A DNA stretch of 64,000 nucleotides from Odobenus rosmarus divergens (lineage: Eukaryota > Chordata > Mammalia > Carnivora > Odobenidae): NCBI RefSeq assembly GCF_000321225.1, contig NW_004450661.1, positions 1,422,392-1,486,391 on the forward strand, read 5' to 3'. Positions 44,863 through 57,853 of this stretch are shown here, piece after piece. The notes beneath the pieces were generated by a model. It was not told the DNA's origin. It did no database searches and saw only the letters and a program-made list of their open reading frames with translations. Numbering within the stretch: the first letter of the stretch is position 1; every line of letters starts with the position of its first letter. Position numbers and translations under genes: made by a program.

Positions 44863-45479
44863 GTAAGGCCCCAACTTTCCTGACCTTCTATCAAGAAAGG
44901 AAGGAGGAAGGAAGTACTCAGAGGTAGAAGATTCAGGAAGATTATCTAATGGGCTGGGGATGACTTGGCCCCTGCTTTGCTTTCCCCTCTCTGGGACACT
45001 TTGAGTCCATGATCTGAGTCAGTGCAATTTTCCACCCCAATCCTGGATCTTGGAGTGGATCCTGTAAGAGGAGGGTTTGACTCAATGGCTATTGAAGGCT
45101 GTGGAGGTGATGTGCAGTAACCTCTTCCATCTCTCTTCCATCATCATTGCTCTCAGACATGTGGAGGCAGCTCACAGTATTAGAGGCCTAGACTCCTTTG
45201 TCCTTTTGTTCTGCTGTGTTTTAGTGCTTTGTAATCTTGTTGAAGAAGAATCATCACCAAATCCACATTCCAGCCCATAGGAAGGGGGGTGAGAATCTTC
45301 CTGTCCTTTAAGGGGAGCTCAGCAAGTTACCCTTATCACTTCTGCTCACCCCAAGTTGGCCAGTGCCAGGACTTAGGCACTCACCTGGGAGGCTGAGAAA
45401 CATCATCTTTAGCTTGGTGGCCGTGTGCCACTCAGACTTCCCATGTCATGGAAGAACGGGAGAAAGAAATGAGGGACCG

Positions 45480-45785
45480 TGATGGTCTCTTCTGTAATCA
45501 GGGACAGTTTCTTAGAGGAGATGATGATTACTTATGACGATTTTGTCGTAAGACAGAACAGGAGCCCGCCGAGTAGGGAAGATGTCAGAGGATCTGTGGA
45601 AAGAGAGGAGTTTGTAGGCAAAGGGACAGAACTTTGGGGTGTGAGGAAGCATAGCATGGTCTGGCAACTACAAACCACTCGGTGGGACTGGAGTATAGAA
45701 TGTGAGGGGACAGTGGTAGGAGGTGAGCTTAGATCAGAAAGCAGGGAAAGGCTGTGAAAGACATTTCATTATTTATGTGTGGAGT
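45480..45785 (+). mobile_element. L2-like fragment
   Basis: Cagggacagtttcttagaggagatga... through gtaggaggtgagcttagatc...gtgtggagtctggcaggag resembles the diverged L2 3' region. Confidence 0.4.
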
Positions 45786-46059
45786 CTGGCAGGAGAGTAT
45801 GCTGAAAAGTCACTTAAGATGGTAAAGCGCAGGTGGATTTGGAGAAGCACAGGTGAGAGTGCTCTGCTCTGAACACCTACCTCCTTATGGATCACTGGGA
45901 CTGGTTTTGATATGTATCCCCAGGATTGATTTTTCTCCCATTCTGCATATGTCCCACTCAAAGCCATGGGCTTGGGTGCAGAAACAGACCATCTACAGTA
46001 GATGAGGACTGTTCTTTTGTCCAGGCTGGCCAAGTAGTTGTATTCCCCTGCTGGAGCCT

Positions 46060-46240
46060 CTGAGCTCCCATGTGGGGGGAGCCAACCCTGCTCTATGTCA
46101 GGCACCATATTAGATACTACATGTACCTTGTCTCGTTCGAACTTTACAACAGCCCTACGAGATGGTATATTACTTCGAAGACAGGCTTGGCAGCAGAAAC
46201 ACTGCCTCCAATATAACTGTTCCAAGGCTCATATGGTGTC
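46060..46240 (-). mobile_element. MIR fragment, antisense
   Basis: Tatgtcaggcaccatattagatactacatgtaccttgtctc...acaacagccctacgagatgg. Confidence 0.65.
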
Positions 46241-46556
46241 CAGACAGCATCAAAGAGCCTGGCTCCTTCTACCATGTCCCTCTGCCATCTTCGTCGTGTG
46301 GCTTCACCTCATGATGTAAGGTGGCTGTTTCAGCTCCAGCTGTCATGTTCACTTTTCTCCCAGAAGGGAGGATGGAAGGGGAGGACAAGCCCTCTTCTTT
46401 TCTGAGTATGACTTGAAAGTTGCTTACATCATATCCATTGACATACCATTTGCTAGAACTCAGTGCTGTAGCCACATCAACTGTGAGGGGAGCAAGTAAA
46501 TGTAATCTTTGGTTGGAAGTCCCATTTATCCAGCTAAATTCAAAGGTTCTATTATA

Positions 46557-46675
46557 GAGGAGGAAAGAATTAGCAGCTGATTAGCTGCTAATATTAGCAG
46601 CTAGTCTTTTCCATAAATGGAGGAGGAAAGAATGGGTATTAGCAGCCAATCAGTAGTCTTTTCCATAAATGGATG
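46557..46675 (+). repeat. Imperfect tandem duplication with hairpin
   Basis: The motif gaggaggaaagaat...attagcagc...agtcttttccataaatgg occurs twice (46557-46620 and 46620-46672). An indel of about 11 bases falls at a self-complementary segment (ttagcagctgattagctgctaa) in the first copy. Confidence 0.85.
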
Positions 46676-46689
46676 TCAGTATTCCAGAT

Positions 46690-48480
46690 TTTCGCCATTC
46701 TAGTAGGGGTGTAGTGGTATCTCATTGTTTTAATTTGCATTTCCCAGATGACATGTGATATGGAGCATCTTCATATGCTCATTGCCATATATATCTAATC
46801 TTCTTTGGTGAGGTGTTTGTTCAGGTCTTTTGCCCACTTTTTAATTGGATTGCTTATTTTCTTATTCTTGAGTTTTAATAGTTCTTTGTATATTTTGGAT
46901 AATGATTTTTGCAAATATTTTCTTCCAGCTTGTGGCTTGTCACCTTATTCTCTTGACAGTGTCTTTTACAGAGCAGATATTTTAAATTTTGGTTAAGTCC
47001 AGTTTACCCATTGTTTCTTTCATAACGTCGTGTCTTGGGTATCTAAAAAGTACTTCCTAGAGCCAAGGGCTTCTAGATTTTCTCTTATGTTATCTTCTAA
47101 GAGTTCAATAGTGTTGCATTTTATATTTAGATCTATAATATCCATTTTCAGTTAATTTTTATCAAGTGTGTAAAGTCTGCATCTAGATTTACTTTTTTGA
47201 ATGTGGATGTCCGGGTCCAACATTGTTTGAAAGACCATTTTTCCTGTGTTGTATTACCTTTGCTCCTTTGTCAAAGGTCAGTTTACTGAATTTATGTGGG
47301 TCTTTTACTGGGCTTTCTATTCCTCTATTTGTCTATTCTTTCACCAATGCCACAGGCTCTTGGATACTGAGGCTTCATAGTAAGTCTTAAAATTGGATGA
47401 CTTTGACTTTGTTCTTCTCCTTTAATATTGTGTTGGCTATTCTGGATCTTTTGCCTCTCCATATAAACTTTAGAATCATGTCGTCAATATCCAAAAGGGA
47501 CTTGCTGGGATTTTGATTTGGATTGCATTGAATCTGTACATGAAGTTGAGTAGAACTGACATTTTAGCAATATTGAGTCGTCTTCCTATCCATGAACATG
47601 GAATATCTCGATTTTTTTTTATCAGAGTTTTCTAGTTCTCCTAACATATAACTTGTATGTATTTTGTTAGATTTATAGCTAAGTATTTCACTTTTTGGGG
47701 TGCTAACATAAATGGTATTGTGTTCTTAATTGTAAATTTCACTTGTTCATTGCTGATCTATAGGAAAGTAATTGACTTTTGCATATAAATCCTGTATCCT
47801 GTAACCTCGCTATAATCACTTATTGGTTCCAGCAGTTTTTTTGTAGATTCTTCGGATTTTCTACATAGTTTTTTTTTTTTTTTGCGTACAAAGACAATTT
47901 TATTTCTTCCTTTCCATTCGGTATACTTTTTTTTTTTTTTTAAGATTTTATTAATTTATTTGACAGAGAGATAGAGCCAGAGAGCACAAGCAGGGGGAAT
48001 GGCAGAGGGAGAGGGAGAAGTAGGCTCCCTGCTAAGCAGGGAGCCCTATGTGGGGCTCGATCCCAGACCCCTGGGATCATGACCTGAGCCGAAGGCAGAT
48101 GCCTAACTGACTGAGCCATCCAGGTGCCCTCCATTTTGTATACCTTTTATTTCATTTTCTTATTGCACTATCTAGGACTCCCATTATGATATTGAAAAGG
48201 AGTGGTCAGAGGGGACACTTTTGCCTTTTATCCTGGTCTTAGCAGGAAAGCTTTCTGACCATTAAGTATGATGTTCACTGTAGGTTTTTTGTAAGTGTTC
48301 TTAATCCAGTTGAGGAAGTTCCCTTCTATTTCTAGTTTGCTGAGAGTTATTTGTAAATGGGTGTTGGATTTTGTCGAATGCTTTTTGTGCCTGTATCGAT
48401 AAGACCATTGGTTTTTCTTTTTTGGCTTGTGATGTTATGGATTACACTAACTCATTTTTGTGAGTCTTTGTCCATGAGTT
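46690..48480 (-). mobile_element. Old L1 3' portion, antisense
   Basis: Gtgtagtggtatctcattg, ttttgcccactttttaattgg, gatttagttaatttttatc-like and cttgctgggattttgatttgg sequences run in reverse L1 order from 3' UTR into ORF2. Interrupted by a SINE. Confidence 0.88.
47931..48129 (-). mobile_element. Carnivore SINE in L1, antisense
   Basis: Imperfect duplication tccattcggtatacttttt / tccattttgtatacctttt (about 47913-47930, 48130-48148). Confidence 0.92.
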
Positions 48481-48484
48481 TGTT

Positions 48485-50195
48485 TTTAACAAACCTCTAC
48501 TGGACTCAGCAGGGCAGGTCTTCCGCTCTGTGTGTTGTTAGGTGGGGCTGCAATCGTCTGGTGGCTCACTCATGTGGCTAGCCAAGACCTCAGTGGGGGG
48601 CTGTCAGCTAGCATGCAGAGGTTCTCTCTGCATGGCTCTCCACATGGTTTATATTTCTTATAACAGGACAGCTGGGGTCAAGAGGGAGTATTGCAAGTAC
48701 ACAAAAGCAGAAGCTACAGATCTCTTGAAGCTCAGCCTGGGAAGTTGTGCAGTTCACTTCTGCCTCATTTATTGGTGAAAGCAAATCACAGCTCCAGTCC
48801 AGATTCAAGGGGAGTAAAGACTACACCTCTTTATGGCTGGAGCAGCATGCATGTGCATGGAATTTATGGCCATCATCTTAGGAGTCTATTACAATGGGTG
48901 TTGTACGTTTTTTACCCAGATGAGGATACAGAGGCTGAAAAATATAACTTGTCTAAGGTCACACATTTAATAAGTTCTAATGGAACTGGGTTTAAACTCA
49001 GAAGTGTCCAACTTGAGACCCAATATTTCTTCTGTTCTGCCACTCATATTTATTGATAATTTAATTCCTAAAGCACCTCGTTTTAAAAGAGGAGGCCCTT
49101 TTGTCTATTCTACTGTAAAATTTTAAAATTTTATCAAAAATTGGAATAAAATGTTTCCTTTCTGTGTCCTGCTGGCTGCTGGGATGGGATCCTTCTGTGG
49201 ATAGTATGAAGCTTTTCTGCACCTCAGCTGATTCAGAGGCTGTCATGCTATTTGACTTATTAGTGACCACTCCCTAGCCTGAAGCTTCTTTTATCCTCTG
49301 TTTTTCCTTTAAATGTCAGTGCCAAAGTGTTTCTCAGGTTACTCCCAAGAAATGTCTCCTTTCTCTAATGCTTTTGCCAGTTCAGCTCATGGAAGCCGGA
49401 TCCCCTTGTCTTGCCAAAATATGTTTAATGGTGCAATGTTAAGTCTTCTTGGCTCCATGTCTTACTGTCTAGTTTGGCAAAAAGTGCTCCTTAGCTGCAT
49501 GATAGGAGTAGGTCACTGGGAAAACTGTTTCTTCTGTAAACTTTTTTGGGATGTTTGTATCTGGAGCAAATAGAGTGCCTAGAACATAATACAGGCTCAA
49601 AACTTACCCACTAAGTGAAATGCCACCAGTGGGTATCTGCATGGCTGCTTTCTCTGGGTGCAGACCAGGCAGCCTGTTCACTGCACTCTGTCTGGGGAAG
49701 CAGGGTTGTCAGGCCATTAGGGACAGCAGATTGATTCTAACGGCCTTCATCAAATGGAATCTTTTGGTAAATTCACAACAGGGACTGAACAGAACACCCC
49801 TTCTTCCTCCCAGCTCTACCAGGTGTAGAGCATCTCTAAGTCACGTGGAAATACTTGGGTTGGGGTGGTGGGGATCTGCTGTGCTTGGTGACTTCTCCCC
49901 TCGAGCTCTGCAGCACTGTGGCTAATCCAGACCTGCGTCAAGTGTATGCCCTTGTGGTTCAGTAGATGTAGAAACACTTTTATGTCCCTCTGCGTACACT
50001 TAACATGAGGAAAGATGAGATCTGCCATGTAGTGACCTTGAAAGAGTTAATGCTCCCACCTAAAAGAGGCCCATATATTGTAGTGTTCTTATCAGTTTGA
50101 TGCAGTTCTTGAAAAGAGTCGAATTGTCATCAGTAAAAACCTGAGTGATTGGTAGTCACCTGGGAAAGCAGCTGGGAGGGGAAGTCTTAGACTAC
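48485..50195. other. HHAT: HHAT intron, old repeats and unassigned sequence
   Basis: 48490-48860 looks like an ancient interspersed repeat that I cannot name. 48905-49060 is a reversed MIR (gaggatacagaggctgaaaaatataacttgtctaaggtcacac). 49060-50195 shows nothing clear. Confidence 0.5.
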
Positions 50196-50199
50196 TGCT

Positions 50200-50640
50200 T
50201 CAATTTATTTATTGGTTTATATTCAGGTTTATTTCTTCCTGTACCTATTTTGACATTTTGTAGCTTTCCAGGGATCTATGCACTTATGTAGGTTTTCAAT
50301 TTGATTAGTATAGTGTGGTTCATAATACTCATATTTAAAATTTTTTTGTTTCTGTAGTTTTGCTTTCCTCTCTTACTGTGTATTTTGTTTTACATCTTCT
50401 TCCCTCCCTCCCTCCCTCCCTCCCTCCCTCTTTTTCTGCTTTGATCAATTGTGCCAGAGAGCGTAGGAATCTTTCCAGATTGTGGCTTTGTTCGGTTTCT
50501 CAGTTGTTTCCTTTTGTTCTCCAATTCACTGATTTCTGCTCTTATTATTTCTTATTGTTTCTTTGGATTTGCTCTGTTCTTTTCCTTCCAACTGTATGAG
50601 TTGAATGTGTAGCTCACTTATTTTGTAAGGAATCTATTTA
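50200..50640 (-). mobile_element. L1 ORF2 fragment, antisense
   Basis: Ttgatcaattgtgccagagagcg and ctttgttcggtttctcag..., tattgttttcttt segments parallel reversed L1 ORF2. It could be the continuation of the element at 46690-48480. Confidence 0.55.
50400..50430 (+). repeat. (CCCT)n tetranucleotide repeat
   Basis: Seven perfect tccc units. Confidence 0.95.
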
Positions 50641-50969
50641 TATTGTTGTATCATACCTGATAGCTTTTCTCAGAAGGATTTCCAGAAGAGGCATTGCAGA
50701 GTCAAACTACATGAATATTTTTAAGGTTCTTGATAGATTTCCCCAGACTGTTCTCCAGGAAGGTTGTGCCAATAACACTTCTTCTTTTGGAGAGTGTCCC
50801 TCTTCTTGTGTTTCAGCAAGTTGAGCCTTTCTTCTTTAGCCCATCTCACATGTATTTGGCGTATGATTGAAGTGAAAAGTTAAATTATTTTTTCCCAAAT
50901 AGATAACCAAGTTTTTTTAACTATTTCTTTTCATATTGAATTATGATGCAATCTTGATTTGCTACATTC

Positions 50970-51174
50970 TTTTTTTAAAAGATTTTATTAGTGACAGAGA
51001 ATGCACACACATGTGCATGTGTGTGAGTGGGGAAAGGGGCAGAGGGGAAGAGAATCTGAAACAGACTCTGCGCAGCACAGAGCCCAAGGTGGGGCTCGAT
51101 CCCACGACTGGGAGATCAAGATCTGAGCCAAAACCAAGAGTCAGCTGCTTAACCAACTGAGCCACCCAGGTGCT
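50970..51174 (-). mobile_element. Carnivore SINE, antisense
   Basis: Diverged copy with a cacacacatgtgcatgtgtgtg palindromic insertion in the body and head ccacccaggtgctc. No clear duplication. Confidence 0.85.
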
Positions 51175-52029
51175 CATATCATTGCTAAATGCTTATATAG
51201 ACACCAGACTGTTTTGGGTGGGGAGCTGTCTTTTCTGTTTCATTGATTTCTCAGTCAATTTATACATCATTACTGTACTGTTTTAATTAAAAATGCTTTA
51301 TAAAATATTTGAGTATCTGGTGGAATAAGTTACTGCTCATCGTTCTTCATTTCCACACTTAGCTATTCTCACTGGTTTATTCTTCCATATACATATTTGA
51401 AACTGTTCCGAAAAAATCTCATTAGGGTTTTAATTAGAATTGCAGGAAATTAATTTGTAAATAATTAATATTCTTATAATATTGTATTTTTCCACCCACG
51501 GATGTGGTATTTTTTCTTTATTCATTCAGGGTCTTCTGTTATTTCCCTTAGTAAAGGTTGCTGATCTTTTTCATAACAGGTCCTGCTAAAATTCCTCAGA
51601 TTGAGTCCTTTTTTTTTTTTCCTTTTATGATTGGGAAATTTTTCAATTATATTTCCTATAATTTGTAGCTGATTATTTCTGGTCTAAAGGTATTTATTCT
51701 GGTTTATGTATGTTAAATTCCAACTATTTATTGAATTCTCTTAATGTTCCATTAACTTATTTTTGACTTTCCTAATTTTTGTGTTTAGATAATATCATCT
51801 GCAGATCATGTTAATGGTCTTGCTTCATCTATGATTGATTAGCTGGGACTTTTAGAACAATATAGTAGTTGGGAAAGAATGATATTTTTATTTTAATTCT
51901 AATTTTAATGGAAATCCCTATATTGTTTTTAGCATTACTGAAAAATTGAATAAACTTTTCTTTCTTTTTTTAAATTGTGCTAAGGAATCTGGCTAGCTCC
52001 CTTTAACTAAATTTTTTAAAATCAGCAGT

Positions 52030-52229
52030 GGGGGCGCCTGGGTGGCTTAGTTGTTAAGCGTCTGCCTTCGGCTCTGGCCCTGATCCCAGGGTCCTGGGAT
52101 CGAACCCCACATCAGGCTCCCTGCTCAGCCAGGAGCCTGCTTCTCCCTCTCCCACTCCCCCTGCTTGTGTTCCCTCTCTAGCTGTGTCTCTGTCAAATAA
52201 ATAAATAAATAAAATCTTTAACAACAAAA
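52030..52229 (+). mobile_element. Carnivore SINE, sense
   Basis: Duplication aaaatcagcagt (about 52018-52029, 52229-52240). Confidence 0.93.
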
Positions 52230-52711
52230 AAATCAGCAGTAAATGTTGAATTCATTTTTAAAGCATCTATTCAGATGATTGCATAGTTTTTTCCCTTTCA
52301 AGCTGTTGACATATTTTAAAGTTATACATTTTCCAGTATGGCTTATATGGATTCCTACAAGAAACCTATGACTATGGTATATTTAAATACACTGCTTCTT
52401 TCCAAGTTTGTTTTTTTTTATTAATTTCTAAGTGAGATTCGTTGGTGTGGTTTTATTTTTTGTTTCATCAGATTTTAGTATCAGCATTCTGTTAACTTTA
52501 TAAAATGAATGGGGAAGTTTTTCATTGTGCATGCTTGGAACTATTTAAATAGTGTACGAGACGTCAGCATCAAAATTTGATATTCACTTGTAAGTTTGTC
52601 TAGGCATGGACTCTTTGGAAATAGATTCACTGAAAACTTCAGTATCTTTCAGTTATTTCAGGTTATATTTAGGTTTTCTTAAGTCAGTTTGAGTAATTTA
52701 TATATATATCT

Positions 52712-52845
52712 TTTGTTTTAGGTTTTATTTTTACATAATCTCTACACCCAACATGGGGCTTGAACTCACACCCAACGTGGGGCTCGAATTCAAAACCCTG
52801 AGATCAAGAGTTGCATGCTCCACCATCTGAGCCAGCCAGGCACCC
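52712..52845 (-). mobile_element. Old short carnivore SINE, antisense
   Basis: Ggggcttgaactcacacccaacgtggggctcg...gagccagccaggcaccc, with an internal 22-base-period duplication of cccaacatggggcttgaa. Confidence 0.8.
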
Positions 52846-53261
52846 CTATATTTTCCTTTTCATTGAAATTTTCAAATGTATTAACATCCAGTTGTAGATC
52901 ACATAATGTTTTGAAACATACATGTCTCATTTTTTCTGTTTTACGGAATTTAGCAAAGGTTTTGTCTACTTAGTGGATCTGTTCTCTTTTTCAAAAAACA
53001 ATCTCTTGGGTTTATTTATAAATTCTACCATTTTTATTTTTTCTGTGACAATTACTCTCTATTGAACTGTAGGCCACCTTAGATCCTTTCGGCTTTCCAG
53101 AGCCCAGGTTCAAGTTTTATGGTGTGGCTCTCTTCCTGAAAAGTTGCATATTAGGGACATTTTTATAAACAGAGTGGTATTTTCCATAAATTTGCATTTC
53201 CATTTCACAGACACTTTATTTTCATTTTTAAAAACTTGAGTGAGCAAAGGTTAATGTTTCT

Positions 53262-53467
53262 TTTTTTTTTTTTAAATTTTTTTAAAGATTTTATTTATCC
53301 GACAGAGAGAGAGACAGTGAGAGAGGGAACACAAGCAGGGGGAGTGGGAGAGGGAGAAGCAGCCTTCCCGCGGAGCAGGAGCCCGATCTGGGGCTCAGTC
53401 CCAGGACCCTGGGACCATGACCTGAGCCGAAGGCAGACGCTTAACGACTGAGCCACCCAGGCGCCCC
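53262..53467 (-). mobile_element. Carnivore SINE, antisense
   Basis: Perfect duplication aaaggttaatgtttct (53246-53261, 53468-53483). Confidence 0.95.
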
Positions 53468-54220
53468 AAAGGTTAATGTTTCTCTAAATAAACTCTGTAG
53501 CACCAGGAAGCCCCGATATTTAAGCAAGTATGAACAAATGATTCATTGGAATTGCCATGTCCAATTTCTTTATGTAGTAGGTGTTCTGAAAGTGGAATAC
53601 AAAACGTTTTCACCTTCTACCTTCTGTTTATTCCTAAACTCACCTGTTCTTATCACATCACTAGTCTCAGTTTATAAGGAAAGGAGATAGCACATTTACA
53701 GATTCTTCTTTGTGTTCCTAACACACTAACTTCTCATGAGGGACGGGCTTTGTAATCAGGAGGTAATTTTCCCCGCTTGCTTTTGTGACCAGAGGAATTT
53801 GGTTGCCAGCCAGCTGCAACTCTGTGGGGCCCAGTGCGGGGTGGGCGGCCTTGGGGGTGGGTAATGGGGGCTACCCCTGGTCCTGTCTTTGAACAGGTGG
53901 CCTTGGAACCATGGGGGTCCTTCAGTTAACAGGTCTTTTGTGAAAGGACCCAAGTGCGTAGCCCCTGCGGGAGCCAGGCACTGGGCAGTATGTCTTGATG
54001 GCCAGCATCGATAGTGTGTGTCGGGCTTCATGTTACGGTTCACCCTGTTTCCTCTGTCACCTGTGGCCAGGGTGGTGGGAAACGTTAGAGCTCCTGCTTT
54101 CCTACTGGGAATCCAAGCTTGCTGGCCTACCTGTTCCTCTCAGGCTCGCACGGGCCTTCTCCTCCTATGTGGACACTGGGCTTCAAGGGAGGGGAGTGTT
54201 GGCTTCCAGAGAGTCGATTT

Positions 54221-54413
54221 TTTTTTTTTTAAGATTTTACTTATTTGAGAGAGACAACCAGAGAGAGAGAGAGAGAGCACGAGGGAGTGGGGTAGAGGGA
54301 GAAGCAGGCCTCCTGCTGAGCGAGGAGCCCACTGTGGGGCTTAATTCCAGGACCTCGGGATCATGACCTGAGCTGAAGGCAGACACTTAACGACTGAGCC
54401 ACCCAGGCGCCCC
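54221..54413 (-). mobile_element. Carnivore SINE, antisense
   Basis: Flanked by ccagagagtcgattt and ccagccagagtcgacttt, a duplication with a small later insertion. Confidence 0.9.
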
Positions 54414-54424
54414 CAGCCAGAGTC

Positions 54425-56090
54425 GACTTTCTTAACACCTGTAGTAAACTTGTCACAGTGACTTGGGACAGGGCCTGAGCTGGAGGGCATGTGAAGGCAA
54501 CCCTTTGTGTTAGACTCCACAGCTCCTCACTCCTCCAGTCAGTGCTCCCTGCCATTCTGTCAGACACAAAGGAACATGCCCAGAGCTTATGGCTTCCTCT
54601 CTGCTGGAGTGTTTGCATCTCAGTCTGGGGCGCTTGAACCTCTCTCGGGAGCCCCAAGGATTCCCATGCAAATTGTGTGCCTGGTGGCTTGCCTTGATAG
54701 ACCTCAGAATTCTTTCAGGTAACAGATGAGCAGCCTTATTTGGGAGATTTGGAGGCCATTTATATTGTATGTTGCTTTGTATCCTATTTACATATACGAT
54801 TTGCTTTTGCTTGGGCTATTTCTACATCAACTTTTCATTCCCTGAATGGGGTTTGGGAGAGGGAAGGAGGGGGGCCCCAGTTCTCAAGAGTTGTCATGGG
54901 AAAACCAGCACCTTCTCATCCTTCTATATGACATTTTATATGAATTTTTGAGAGTTGGTTATCGTCAAATTCTTTTATCTGGAGAAGCCCATCTTTTCTG
55001 CTCCCTTTCTCTACTCATTTACTGCCACAATCTGCTGTACCCAGCGGCTTCCTAGAGAAAGAAAGAATCAGTAGGAGCTGATTGGAATTTTTCAAATGCA
55101 TGGAAACAGCAGGACATGTGAAGCCACGATTGGGTGTGCTGGTCCTCGGCAGTGGCTTGTGTCAGACGAGGGTGTGTGTGTGTCTCCTCCTCTTCCTGAT
55201 TATTGCCTTCTAATTACCCCCCACCCCACCCCAGAAATGATGTCCTATCAGAATGTTGAGGGTGAAAGGGGGAGGTTAGTTAGCACTTTTAAGTAAATGG
55301 TTTACCACCGCAGCTCATTGGCATCGATTAAAATGCAAATCCTCTCCCTCAGTAGGTAGAATGGGGCTTTGATGTGTCCTCTTGTTGGGTGGTGGTTGGA
55401 GTGGGGAGAGTCAACAGCTGATTTAGTAATGAGGGTTCATCAACAGAAATTGCTTCATTTCTATGCTCTGAGGCAGTTTTGTGGAGCGCTGAATTTTGGG
55501 AAATAGAACCAGGGCACCTCGAAGAAAGAGCTGGTTCTGCCTGAGAGTCAGGCCTGTGTGGTGTGGAGAAAATTGCTCAGGCAGAGAAGGCTTCTCTCCA
55601 TTTGCAGGGTCCTTTTGCTTGAGTGTATGTGAGGTAGGATGAAAACTCTTGCCCTGAGTGAGGATATAGGATCTCTAGCTGAAGGGTCTCATCAGAGAAA
55701 TTCTGAGGTCCGAAGCTCTCTAGGGAAAGATTTCCCACTACAGGTTCTCAACAGCCTTTCTCCTCTATCAACCAAATTCTGTAGCCGGCCTTTCTCCTCT
55801 ATCAACCAAATTCTGTAGCCATGCATTTTCAGCTAACTTAAGACTGCTTGAAGACGGCGGATTCCAAAGAGGTTGCAAATGTATGTTGTATAGTATTTGT
55901 GTCAAGGAATCAGACAAGGGTGAATTGTAGAAATTCTCCAAACCTGAGAGAGGATTTTTGGTTTAGAGCTGTGCTGTCCAGTACTGTAGCCATTAGCTGT
56001 ACCAGCACTTAAAATGGGGCCACTTCAAATTGAGATGTGCTGTAAGGATAACATGTGTATTGGATTTTGAAGAATTAGTAAGAAAAAGGG
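54425..56090. other. HHAT: HHAT intron, mostly unique
   Basis: No repeat family is obvious apart from the 34-bp duplication at 55755. No exon signature. Confidence 0.5.
55755..55820 (+). repeat. 34-bp tandem duplication
   Basis: Two adjacent copies of a unit starting cctttctcctctatcaacca and ending tctgtagcc(gg), starting at 55755 and 55789 and virtually identical. Confidence 0.93.
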
Positions 56091-56095
56091 ATGTA

Positions 56096-56285
56096 GGGCA
56101 CCTGAGTGGCTCAGTTGGTTAAGCGACTGCCTTCGGCTCAGGTCATGATCCCCGGGTCCTGGGATGGAGCCCCACCTCAGGCTCCCTGCTCTGCGGGGAT
56201 CCTGCTTCTCCCTCTCCCTCTGCCTGCCACTCCCCCTGCTTGTGCTCTCTCTCTCTCTCTGTCAAATAAACAAAATCTTAAAAAA
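56096..56285 (+). mobile_element. Carnivore SINE, sense
   Basis: Flanked by aaaaagggatgtag and aaaaaggggggggatgtag. The G-run in the 3' copy has expanded. Confidence 0.92.
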
Positions 56286-57012
56286 GGGGGGGGATGTAGA
56301 ATGACTCATTTTTTTTTGTTTAATACTGATTCCATGTTGAAACAAATAAGATATACTAAAATTTCATCTTTTTTTACTTTTAAAAATTGTGTCTCAGTAT
56401 TTCCGTCGGGCATCACCAGACAGGATTTCATTTTTCTCCTACCTGCGCAGATTCCTTTTTCCCACTAGAGGGAGCTGCGTTCTAGTTTCAGGAAGTCGGG
56501 TGCTTTCGCATGTAAATTTCACTGCCTCTGTACCCTTTTAAAAAAGAAGCAAAAAACAAACAAAAAGTTTCTGCTTTGTTTCAGTTCTGCACAATTCTGA
56601 TGTTTGTGGAGGTTGCTCTTTGTATGTAAGCGAAGCCAAAACAGAAGAGGCAAGAGGCAGAGAGGTTTTCCCACCTTTGTGTTAATGAATTTTAGGAGGT
56701 TCCTGTTAACTTCTTTGTTGGATTGCAGTAGTTTGCCCTTTGTTTGTGGGCTCTTCCCTGGGACTTGAGTCTGTGCACAATTCACGCACACACAACGTGA
56801 TGTGTGTGCAGCTGTTAACAGGTGCAGCTGTTAACAGGAAGAACCAGAGCCCTGCTGCAGTCACACACCTCCACAGCGCCCCCTGCACACGGTGGGATGC
56901 GGTGGGAATGTGTCCCGGAGCTGGGCCATGTGGCACCCTGGGCCAGTGCTCCCACCCCGCCCTTTGCTGTTCCCAGGGGCAGTGTTGCCCGTGGTTGGAG
57001 ATTGGGGCTCCT

Positions 57013-57112
<100 letters not shown>

Positions 57113-57853
57113 CCTGGATCCTACTGTGAAACCAGCGTCCTTTCAGGATTATGTCTTAATGACTACACACTCTCCTGGTTTTCCTGCAATCTTTCTGGGT
57201 AGTTCCTTTTCAGTTCTTCTGTAGTTTTGTAGGTTTGTTGGTCTGATAAGCACTGGTTTTCCCTTGTTTGTATACCCTGAGCCTTTTGGGGTACCACGAG
57301 CCCCAGGCAAAGGCCGCGCCAATCTTGTTTCATTCCTGGTATATTTTTTTTTGTGCCTGGTTATTGTACACCCTTAAGAAGTATTTGAATATTTTGTTAT
57401 GCTTTTTTTTAAACCAATTGTATACTTATTACTATTATATGATTTCATTTTATAATCTTGTTAGCATTATGTCCGTATCATAGGGCTGTGATCACCATCA
57501 TTTTGTGGCGTGATCTGTTTAAAATAATTCTTCACCACCTATACAGGTGAGGCATTTGCACTAATTCCCCCCTTGGTTCCTGTTGCTGAAAGCTTTTTTT
57601 CTTGATCCCTTTCCGTTTGTGACCCTTATTACAATTGAAGGGGACATTTCCATCAGCCCCACTCTGTATTTCCAGGAACTTAGGTCACAGGAAACTGGAG
57701 TGGAAGGTCAAGGAGTCTGACGTGTCTCCATGTCTGTAGCTCAGTCCACAGTCAGCTTTTCCAGAACATATTCCAGTTTCTCTTAGTGGTTCTTCTATTA
57801 AACAACCCAGTTTTAAATAAAACTGACTAATGAAACACTGTTTTTCTTGTCAG

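Larger units (their letters stand above)
50640..53060 (-). mobile_element. Old L1, antisense, split by three SINEs
   Basis: 3' region first (gcattgcagagtcaaactacatg, ccagactgttctccaggaagg). Then reversed ORF2 (cattagggttttaattagaattgc, tttatttataaattctacc). Highly mutated. Confidence 0.75.

Noticed and set aside
44682..44927. 81-codon protein running through the HHAT first coding exon
   Set aside because: Upstream and downstream parts lie across a splice acceptor and a gtaagg donor; only 44772-44862 is coding.
45773..46225. 150-codon minus-strand open frame in a HHAT intron
   Set aside because: It crosses an old MIR fragment and has no recognisable motif.
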